Positions 1-5,118 of a stretch of DNA of 12,729 nt are shown piece after piece. The translations under genes and the position numbers were made by a program. This stretch comes from Oscillospiraceae bacterium. GTDB taxonomy: Bacteria; Bacillota; Clostridia; Oscillospirales; Acutalibacteraceae. Location of the stretch: assembly GCA_009779455.1 (NCBI GenBank), contig WREG01000037.1:1-12729 (forward strand). The letters run 5' to 3'. The notes beneath the pieces were generated by a model. It did no database searches, was not told where the DNA came from, and saw only the letters and a list, made by a program, of their open reading frames with translations. Every line of letters starts with the position of its first letter. Position 1 is the first letter of the stretch.

Positions 1-445
1 CCTCAAGCCCGCCCTTGTATTCGCGTATTGTCATAAGGTCGGCCAAAACCTGGCAGGGATGCTCAAGATCGGTCAAAGCGTTTATGACGGGCAAAGTCCC
101 GTGTTCCGCGAGGTCTTCAACCTCGTCATGGCCGAAAGTCCTTATCATAATGCCGTCAAGGTAGCGCGAAAGCACCCTCGCGGTGTCCTCCACAGGCTCG
201 CCCCTGCCGATTTGAAGGTCATTGCTGTTCAGCACCAACCCGTGGCCGCCTAGCTGGTAAATGCCCGCCTCAAAGGAAACCCTTGTGCGCGTCGAGGGTT
301 TTTTGAATATCATGCCCAGGGTTTTCCCCGCCAAAACCGGATGGGGGACGCCTTTTTTCCGCTCATATTTCAATTTGTCCGCCAAATCGAGTATTTCGAT
401 GATTTCGTCCTTTGATATTGACAGCATTCCTAACAAATGGTTCAT
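1..445 (-). CDS. argF: Ornithine carbamoyltransferase, N-terminal part (runs off window)
   Basis: Forms citrulline from ornithine and carbamoyl phosphate in the cytoplasmic arginine pathway. The 148 residues visible, read leftward from the ATG at 443-445, are the carbamoyl-phosphate domain. The phosphate-binding STRTR motif lies at residues 51-55 inside KKPSTRTRVSFE, and the HPCQ motif with the following LADLMTI lies at 129-132. GRGEPVEDTARVLSRY (80-95) is also typical of OTCases. The ornithine-binding domain is outside the window. The start is supported by an AAAGGAAA ribosome site about 10 bases upstream and by the usual length of the N-terminus. The gene points the same way as argH but is separated from it by a toxin-antitoxin pair on the other strand. 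I found no strong promoter of its own in 446-549, so it may partly depend on read-through from argH. Catabolic versus anabolic role cannot be told from this fragment. Confidence 0.95.
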   Translation of the reverse strand, partial: MNHLLGMLSISKDEIIEILDLADKLKYERKKGVPHPVLAGKTLGMIFKKPSTRTRVSFEAGIYQLGGHGLVLNSNDLQIGRGEPVEDTARVLSRYLDGIMIRTFGHDEVEDLAEHGTLPVINALTDLEHPCQVLADLMTIREYKGGLE

Positions 446-481
446 TTAAAAATTTTCCTTTCAAATTTGTGTTACGATCAA

Positions 482-519
482 TGACAACCTATTGACAATT
501 TGCATAAAATGATGCATAA
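482..519 (+). promoter_or_regulatory. Candidate operator of the toxin-antitoxin pair
   Basis: Two sets of short repeats cover the promoter. TGACAA occurs at 482-487 and 493-498 (11-base period), and TGCATAA at 501-507 and 513-519 (12-base period). TGCAT (501-505) and ATGCA (512-516) are also an inverted repeat. Near one-turn spacing across the -35 and -10 boxes suits binding of ribbon-helix-helix antitoxin dimers and autorepression, which is known for DinJ and RelB. The operator role is inferred. Confidence 0.5.
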
Positions 520-520
520 T
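492..520 (+). promoter_or_regulatory. Promoter of the toxin-antitoxin operon
   Basis: A perfect -35 box TTGACA (492-497) and a -10 box CATAAT (515-520) are separated by 17 bases. Transcription would start near 527, giving a leader of about 23 bases with an AAGGAG ribosome site at 536-541, eight bases before the antitoxin ATG. Confidence 0.75.
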
Positions 521-549
521 GTAAACATTAAATATAAGGAGATGTTTTT

Positions 550-834
550 ATGGCGCAAACAACGTATAGCTTCCGCATAGATGAAAATATAAAACGAAAA
601 GCGGAAGCTTTTTGCGATGACGTGGGGATGAATCTGTCCACCGCGATAATGATTTGCTTAAAGCGGATTATACGGGAAAACCGTTTTCCCTTTGAAATTT
701 CATCTGAGCCGGATTACAACGCCGAGACCAAAGCTGCTATTGCAGATGTTGACGCTGGACGGAATCTTAGCCGCCGGTTTTCCAGCTATGCCGAAATGAA
801 AGCCGAATTGGACGCGGAGGACGACGATGAATAA
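550..834 (+). CDS. dinJ: RelB/DinJ-family antitoxin
   Basis: Antitoxin of a type II toxin-antitoxin pair. It is predicted to bind and block the toxin encoded next and, through its N-terminus, to repress their shared promoter. Residues 4-50 fit the ribbon-helix-helix fold of DinJ/RelB: a strand TTYSFRID (4-11), helix 1 (ENIKRKAEAFCDDVG), and helix 2 beginning NLSTAIMICLKRII and ending in the family-typical RFPFEI. Residues 51-94 are acidic and probably wrap the toxin. Length (94 aa) is normal. The ribosome site AAGGAG lies 8 bases before the ATG. The last 8 bases overlap the toxin gene, which suggests coupled translation. The symbol is by family resemblance; the protein is not the E. coli orthologue in a strict sense. 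Confidence 0.9.
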   Translation: MAQTTYSFRIDENIKRKAEAFCDDVGMNLSTAIMICLKRIIRENRFPFEISSEPDYNAETKAAIADVDAGRNLSRRFSSYAEMKAELDAEDDDE

Positions 835-1108
835 GAAATATGAGCTTGTTTATTCCGCGCAGTACAGGCGTGATTATAAGACGGCGAAAAAACGCGGTTA
901 TAATATATCTTTGCTGGATATTGTAATTGAACTGCTTGAAGCAGGCGAATCTTTGCCTGAAAAATACCGCGACCACGCATTGACAGGGAATTATGCAGGG
1001 CACAGAGAATGCCATATTACAGGCGACTGGCTTTTGATTTATAAAATTCAAGAGGATATCCTTATTCTCACAATGACCCGCACAGGAACCCACAGCGATT
1101 TATTTTAA
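827..1108 (+). CDS. yafQ: YafQ-family mRNA interferase toxin
   Basis: RelE/ParE-superfamily toxin; E. coli YafQ cuts mRNA in the ribosome, preferring AAA codons. The 93-aa protein matches YafQ along its length, including YRDHALTGNYAGHRECHI, DWLLIYKI and the C-terminal RTGTHSDLF. The residues known to matter in E. coli YafQ (H50, H63, D67 and H87) are present here as H50, H63, D67 and H89, so the toxin looks catalytically intact. It has its own GGAGG site (816-820) 6 bases before the ATG, inside the antitoxin gene. Its TAA stop (1106-1108) directly touches the stop codon of argH on the opposite strand, with no spacer and no terminator between. This abutment is the basis for thinking the pair landed on the argH 3' end. 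Confidence 0.92.
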   Translation: MNKKYELVYSAQYRRDYKTAKKRGYNISLLDIVIELLEAGESLPEKYRDHALTGNYAGHRECHITGDWLLIYKIQEDILILTMTRTGTHSDLF

Positions 1109-2416
1109 TCACCTTATCCGCGCTTTTACGCAATTTTCAAGCTTCACGGCCTCATAAACATCCTCCGCGAAATATCCGCTCGCCTTTTTATATTCCTCAA
1201 TCGGCAGGGTTTCAAGGGTAAGCCCTTTTTCCATGCATATTGCCACAAGCCCCCCCGTTATTTTATACGCGTCCCTGAACGGCACGCCTTTTTTTGTCAG
1301 GTAGTCCGCGCAGTCCGTGGCGTTTATGAAGCCTTCGGCCGACGCTTTCCGCATATTGCCGCTGCTTATCTTAATTGTTTCAAGCATCGGTATAAAAGCC
1401 GTAAGGCAGGCTTCCACTGTGTCGAACGCGCCGAAAACCGCGTCCTTGTCCTCCTGCATATCCTTATTATACGCCAGCGGCAGGCCTTTCATGACCGTTA
1501 AAAGGGTCATGAGCGATCCGAACACCCTGCCTGATTTGCCCCTGACAAGCTCCGCTATGTCGGGGTTTTTCTTTTGGGGCATTATGCTCGAACCCGTGGA
1601 AAAAGCGTCGTCCAGCTCTATAAATTTGAATTCCGAGGAACACCAAAGTATTATTTCCTCCGAAAACCTTGACAGATGCACCATTATGATTGACAGCGCC
1701 GACAGAAGCTCAAGGCAGAAATCCCTGTCGGACACGGCGTCGAGGGTGTTTTCGCAAATGCCGTCAAAACCCAATAATTCCGCCGTCATTTGCCTGTCAA
1801 CGGGGTATGTCACCCCCGCCAGCGCGCCGCTCCCCAGCGGGCAATAATTCATGCGCTTTAACCCGTCGGAAATCCTGTCTATATCGCGCAAAAACATCTC
1901 GGAATATGCGCCGCAGTATTTGTCAAGTGTTATGGGCTGCGCCCTTTGGAGGTGGGTATAGCCCGGCAGGACCGTATTTGCATATTTCGTTGAAAGGTTA
2001 TTTAAAACCTTGCGTAAATTTTCTAAAAGCCCCGTTATTTCGACGCACCGCCGCCTTAAATAAAGCCTTATGTCAGCCGCGACCTGGTCGTTGCGGCTTC
2101 TGGCGGTGTGGAGGCGCTTACCCGCGTCCCCTGCCCTTTTCGTCAGCTCGCCCTCGACGAAGCTGTGTATATCCTCGTATGTATCGGGAATCGCAAGCGT
2201 CCCCGCCTCCAGTTCGCTTAAAATACCGTTAAGGGCGGCGGTTATGGCATTTTTGTCGTCAATGCTTATGATACCCGCCGCCGCCAGCATCGCGGCGTGG
2301 GCTATGCTGCCCTCGATGTCCTCCCTGTACATACGTTTGTCCGTACCCAGGGACGAATTGAAGTCATTTGTAATTTTATCGGTTTCCTTTGAAAACCTTC
2401 CGGCCCATAACGGCAT
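1109..2416 (-). CDS. argH: Argininosuccinate lyase, C-terminus apparently shortened
   Basis: Splits argininosuccinate into arginine and fumarate, the last step of arginine synthesis; a cytoplasmic homotetramer of the fumarase/aspartase superfamily. The three conserved superfamily regions are present: HTARSRNDQ (103-111), GYTHLQRAQP (152-161, with H155) and the mobile signature loop GSSIMPQKKNP (275-285) holding the catalytic serine. Start: ATG at 2414-2416 with AAGGAG 8 bases upstream, giving the standard MPLWAGRF N-terminus. The protein has 435 residues against about 457-461 in E. coli and B. subtilis. It stops at ENCVKARIR, where family members continue with an R-x-x-x-GG-x-x-P segment and a final helix. 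No such tail can be read in the bases beyond the stop, which belong to the toxin gene. The active-site regions are unaffected, so it may still work, but this is untested. Confidence 0.95.
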   Translation of the reverse strand: MPLWAGRFSKETDKITNDFNSSLGTDKRMYREDIEGSIAHAAMLAAAGIISIDDKNAITAALNGILSELEAGTLAIPDTYEDIHSFVEGELTKRAGDAGKRLHTARSRNDQVAADIRLYLRRRCVEITGLLENLRKVLNNLSTKYANTVLPGYTHLQRAQPITLDKYCGAYSEMFLRDIDRISDGLKRMNYCPLGSGALAGVTYPVDRQMTAELLGFDGICENTLDAVSDRDFCLELLSALSIIMVHLSRFSEEIILWCSSEFKFIELDDAFSTGSSIMPQKKNPDIAELVRGKSGRVFGSLMTLLTVMKGLPLAYNKDMQEDKDAVFGAFDTVEACLTAFIPMLETIKISSGNMRKASAEGFINATDCADYLTKKGVPFRDAYKITGGLVAICMEKGLTLETLPIEEYKKASGYFAEDVYEAVKLENCVKARIR

Positions 2417-2424
2417 AAGCTACG

Positions 2425-2430
2425 CTCCTT
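2425..2430 (-). promoter_or_regulatory. Ribosome binding site of argH, flush with palindromic element
   Basis: AAGGAG read on the minus strand, 8 bases before the argH ATG. Its first base immediately follows the last base of the 79-bp palindrome, so any folding of that element in the mRNA would stack directly against the ribosome site. Confidence 0.8.
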
Positions 2431-2509
2431 GTAGGGCGCGACGCCCCCGGCGCGCCTTACACAACACTTTCAACGCGCTGAAAGGCGCGCCGGGGGCGTC
2501 GCGCCCTAC
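2431..2509. repeat. 79-bp REPIN-like palindromic element, copy 1
   Basis: Two perfect 28-base inverted arms (2431-2458 and 2482-2509) flank a 23-base loop; the ends are GTAGGG and CCCTAC. Each half is also a hairpin by itself. In the left half 2431-2440 pairs with 2451-2460 over 10 bp with one G-T wobble, and the right half mirrors the core. So the element is two inverted GTAG-headed hairpins, the plan of a REP doublet (REPIN). A second element of identical length and design lies at 6651-6729, with different arm sequence. No target duplication is evident. No T-run follows on either strand, so it is not a typical intrinsic terminator. Confidence 0.85.
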
Positions 2510-2547
2510 GTTGTGCAAATAACGGCCATAAATTTATTATGATTTAT

Positions 2548-2576
2548 ATTTTAACATTATCTTTGAATATTGTAAA
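2548..2576 (-). promoter_or_regulatory. Predicted argH promoter, extended -10
   Basis: On the minus strand TTTACA (2571-2576) and TAAAAT (2548-2553) are 17 bases apart, and TGT directly before the -10 makes it an extended -10. Transcription would start near 2541, giving a leader of about 125 bases that contains the whole 79-bp palindrome. No ARG-box or riboswitch was recognised in the leader. Confidence 0.6.
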
Positions 2577-2672
2577 CCCCTTTATTTACAACATTATAAA
2601 TTTGGCATGGGATTTTAACATTTAAACGGGAAAAATAGCTTTACAACTATTTTTTAAAAACGGATTAAAATA

Positions 2673-2777
2673 ATGAGAAATAATAATATAAAAATATTAA
2701 AAAAGCTGTGGGAATGCCTTATAATCTTGCTGGCCTGTGCGCTTCTCATTCAAATGTCGGGATATTCGCCCCTATAA
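2673..2777 (+). CDS. Doubtful 34-codon ORF, possible lipoprotein signal-peptide remnant
   Basis: The ORF begins with a basic stretch (Arg2, Lys7, Lys10, Lys11), then a hydrophobic segment at residues 16-28 (LIILLACALLIQM), and ends MSGYSPL. This has the shape of a lipoprotein signal peptide in which the lipobox cysteine has become tyrosine (MSG-Y), with a stop five codons from the lipobox start. It could be a decayed lipoprotein gene, a small single-span membrane protein, or chance. There is no convincing ribosome site before the ATG. It ends 10 bases short of the convergent trpS stop. The remainder of the 371-base argH-trpS spacer (2577-2672) is AT-rich and I see nothing else in it, including no intrinsic terminator for trpS. 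Confidence 0.3.
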   Translation: MRNNNIKILKKLWECLIILLACALLIQMSGYSPL

Positions 2778-2787
2778 TCTGCATATC

Positions 2788-3780
2788 TTACAATTGATAA
2801 AACCCGACTTTCTCCATCACCCTGCGGTAAGTCTTTTCCGCCGCCGCGGACGCCTCCCCCGCGCCTTTTTTCATGCATTCCTCAAGGTATGCCTTTTCGT
2901 TTATCAGCTTGTCGTAGCGTTCTTTGAGCGGGCGAAGCTCCTCTATGACCGCTTCGGCAACTTTTGCTTTGAAATCGCCGTAGCCCTTGCCCTCGAACTC
3001 TTTTTCGATATCGTCATAGGCCAGGCCCGTGCAGCAGGAGTATATGTCCATCAGGTTTTTCACTCCGTGGTTGTCCTCGCCGTAAAAAACCCGCCCGTTC
3101 ATGTCCGTGACTGCCGATTTCATCTTCTTCAATATCACGTTCGGCTCGTCCATAAGGGAGATATAGGCTTTGGGGTTGGGGTCGGACTTTGACATTTTCT
3201 TAGTCGGCTCCAGAAGGGACATAATGCGCTTGCCCGTTTTGCCGAACCACGGCTCCGGCACTTTCAGCACATCGCCGTAGATTCCGTTTATGCGGTCAAC
3301 GATATTCCTCGCCAGTTCCAAATGCTGTTTCTGGTCCTCGCCTATGGGCACATAGTCCGCGTCATACAGCACTATATCGGCGGCCATCAGCACGGGATAG
3401 GAGAAAAGCCCCACATTTATGTTGTCGGCGTGGCTGGCGGACTTGTCTTTGAACTGGGTCATCCTCGAGGCCTCGCCGAACTGGGTGAAGCAGTTGAGCG
3501 CCCACGCCAATTGCGCGTGCTGCGGCACGTGGCTCTGGACAAAAACCGTGTTGCCGCCTTTGTCAAGCTCCAGCGCGAGAAGGACGGCGAATATCTCGGC
3601 GGTATTCCGGCGCAAATCCTTGGGGTCCTGCCGCACGGTTATGGCATGGAGGTCCGACGCACCGAAAAAGCACCTGTTGTCCTCCGCCATCTGCTTCCAA
3701 TTTCGCAATGCCCCTAAATAGTTGCCCAAGGTGGGGATATTCGACGGTGTTATCAAGCTTAACGCTGTTTTTTCTTTCAT
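2788..3780 (-). CDS. trpS: Tryptophanyl-tRNA synthetase
   Basis: Charges tRNA-Trp with tryptophan using ATP; class I synthetase, active as a cytoplasmic dimer. The HIGH-type motif is TLGN at residues 17-20 within PSNIPTLGNYLGA, KMSKS is at 195-199, and TrpRS-typical blocks YPVLMAADIVLY (128-139) and VPIGEDQKQHLELARNI (144-160) are intact. The length of 330 aa is normal. The N-terminus reads ITPSNIPTLGN instead of the common QPTG/QPSG-x-L-x-LGN, which suggests a clade variant and is not a defect. The ATG (3778-3780) overlaps the stop of the upstream aminotransferase gene as ATGA, with AAAGGA 9 bases upstream, so translation is probably coupled. No T-box leader is present; the gene appears to be read from the promoter in front of the aminotransferase. 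Confidence 0.96.
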   Translation of the reverse strand: MKEKTALSLITPSNIPTLGNYLGALRNWKQMAEDNRCFFGASDLHAITVRQDPKDLRRNTAEIFAVLLALELDKGGNTVFVQSHVPQHAQLAWALNCFTQFGEASRMTQFKDKSASHADNINVGLFSYPVLMAADIVLYDADYVPIGEDQKQHLELARNIVDRINGIYGDVLKVPEPWFGKTGKRIMSLLEPTKKMSKSDPNPKAYISLMDEPNVILKKMKSAVTDMNGRVFYGEDNHGVKNLMDIYSCCTGLAYDDIEKEFEGKGYGDFKAKVAEAVIEELRPLKERYDKLINEKAYLEECMKKGAGEASAAAEKTYRRVMEKVGFYQL

Positions 3781-4955
3781 AATTTCAAATCCTTTAATAT
3801 ATTAATGCCTTTAACAATATTTTCATCCGTCGGCGTCGAAAAATTCAGCCTTATATGGTTGTCCGCCTCATTCGCATCGGTCAGAAACGCCGACCCCGGC
3901 ACCATGGCGACTTTACGCTCCGCCGCTTTTTTGCAATAATCCATAACCCCGGCGTTTTCCGGCAGTGAACACCATATAAACAGGCCGCCTTCGGGTTTTT
4001 GGTAATCCAAAAAGCCGGAAAGAGAGCTGTCAAGCCCTTCGCACATCAAATCCAGCTTCCTTTTGTATATCCCGCGCAAATAATCAAGATGCTTTTCGAT
4101 AGCGTAATTTTTCAGCCATTCGTAAACCAGCATTTGGTTCAAAAGGGGCGTATGCACGTCCGAGGTCTGTTTGCAGACGACCATTTTCGCGATAATTTCC
4201 GACGGGGCGAGGGCGAAGCCGACGCGCAGGCCCGGAGACAGTATTTTTGAGAATGAACCTGCGTAAATCACTATGTTTTCTGTGTCAAAGCTTTTTATCG
4301 ACGGGATATCAACGCCCGAAACCCGCAGGTCGCCGTAGGGGTTGTCCTCGACGATAAGAACGCCGTATTTCAACGCTAACTCGTACACTTTTTTGCGCTT
4401 TTCAAGGGACATCGTGACCCCCGACGGGTTCTGGAAGTTGGGTATGGTGTAGATAAAACGGGCGTTTTCGGCGGTCTTCAGCGTTTGCTCGAGCATCTCA
4501 AAGTCCATGCCGTCGTTTTCAACCCTGACACCCGCGAGCCTCGCGCTATATGAGCGGAAGCAGTTAAGGGAGCCTATGAATGACGGCGATTCGCAGATCA
4601 CCGTGTCCCCTTCGTTGCACAGCGCTTTCGTGGCCAGATCCATGACCTGCTGCGCCCCTGAAGTGATTATAAGCGAATCGTTCTCATTGCCTAACGAGTA
4701 TTTATCCTTAATAAATTCCCTCACGGCCTCCCGCAGCGGCGGATACCCTTCCGTCACCCCGTATTGCAAAGCGTTCACGGGGTTTTCGCGCAGTATTTTA
4801 TCCGTCATAGCCCTTATATCCTCAGTCGGGAAGGCCTCCGGCGCGGGGTTGCCCGCCGCGAAGGGGATAAACGACGGGTCGGAGGTGACCTTCAGTATTT
4901 CTCTTATGGCGGAGGGCTTCAGGGATGATATTTTATTTGAAAAAATGTAGTCCAT
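3777..4955 (-). CDS. PLP-dependent aminotransferase, fold type I (LysN/KAT II-like)
   Basis: Transfers an amino group between an amino acid and a 2-oxo acid with pyridoxal phosphate; the exact substrate cannot be read from sequence. In the 392-aa form the PLP lysine is K237 in GSFSKILSPGLRVGF, D204 in VEDNPYGDLR should hold the pyridine nitrogen, N176 lies in NFQNPSG, and the substrate-carboxylate arginine is probably in HIRLNFS near the end. The sequence looks like the LysN/2-aminoadipate, kynurenine and MocR-domain branch, but lacks the N-terminal helix-turn-helix of MocR regulators. The start is the ATG at 4953-4955, seven bases after GGAG. A TTG two codons upstream is also in frame but sits only about one base from GGAG. 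First gene of an operon with trpS (4-base overlap); aromatic amino acids are a possible substrate by context only. Confidence 0.9.
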   Translation of the reverse strand: MDYIFSNKISSLKPSAIREILKVTSDPSFIPFAAGNPAPEAFPTEDIRAMTDKILRENPVNALQYGVTEGYPPLREAVREFIKDKYSLGNENDSLIITSGAQQVMDLATKALCNEGDTVICESPSFIGSLNCFRSYSARLAGVRVENDGMDFEMLEQTLKTAENARFIYTIPNFQNPSGVTMSLEKRKKVYELALKYGVLIVEDNPYGDLRVSGVDIPSIKSFDTENIVIYAGSFSKILSPGLRVGFALAPSEIIAKMVVCKQTSDVHTPLLNQMLVYEWLKNYAIEKHLDYLRGIYKRKLDLMCEGLDSSLSGFLDYQKPEGGLFIWCSLPENAGVMDYCKKAAERKVAMVPGSAFLTDANEADNHIRLNFSTPTDENIVKGINILKDLKL

Positions 4956-4982
4956 AATCAATCTCCATATAGCGTTTTTATA

Positions 4983-5011
4983 ATTTTAGCATATTTTTCT
5001 TGATATTTCAA
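4983..5011 (-). promoter_or_regulatory. Promoter of the aminotransferase-trpS operon
   Basis: TTGAAA (5006-5011) and TAAAAT (4983-4988) on the minus strand are separated by 17 bases, with TGC in front of the -10 (extended -10). The start of transcription would be near 4976, leaving a leader of about 20 bases, too short for a T-box. Confidence 0.65.
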
Positions 5012-5052
5012 ATAAATAACCTAAAAATTAATATTTTCTTTATATATTTATC

Positions 5053-5081
5053 TTGTGCAATAAGAATAAACGTGATATACT
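5053..5081 (+). promoter_or_regulatory. Promoter of the second aminotransferase
   Basis: TTGTGC (5053-5058), a 17-base spacer and TATACT (5076-5081), with TGA before the -10 (extended -10). Transcription would start near 5088. An in-frame TTG at 5053 lies inside this -35 box, so it cannot be the translation start. Confidence 0.65.
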
Positions 5082-5118
5082 AATACATTATTTAATGTAT
5101 AGAAGGGAAATTCGGCAA

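Noticed and set aside
482..519. Short direct repeats as a CRISPR-like array or iteron origin
   Set aside because: The units are 6-7 bases, occur only twice each and coincide with the promoter of the toxin-antitoxin pair; an operator is the simpler reading.
2431..2509. The GC-rich palindrome as a Rho-independent terminator
   Set aside because: No run of T follows on either strand, it lies in front of a gene instead of behind one, and a second copy at 6651-6729 has the same placement.
1317..2522. Long plus-strand reading frames opposite argH
   Set aside because: They are open only because argH is GC-rich with few stops on the other strand; their proteins have low-complexity Ala/Ser/Pro/Arg content and no family features, while ArgH is unmistakable.
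2585..2671. A promoter for the small ORF at 2673
   Set aside because: TTTACA boxes occur at 2585-2590 and 2640-2645, but the matching -10 is either poor or spaced 20 bases away and overlapping the start codon region.
4953..4961. TTG at 4959-4961 as start of the first aminotransferase
   Set aside because: The GGAG site at 4963-4966 is only about one base from this TTG but seven bases from the ATG at 4953-4955, which is the better start.
4956..5060. T-box or other riboswitch for the trpS operon
   Set aside because: The predicted leader is only about 20 bases and no T-box sequence or specifier-loop structure can be seen.
5053..5118. Upstream starts of the second aminotransferase, adding up to 22 residues
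   Set aside because: The TTG at 5053 lies inside the -35 box, upstream of the predicted transcription start, and the ATG at 5095 lies before the ribosome site. The family N-terminus begins at 5119.
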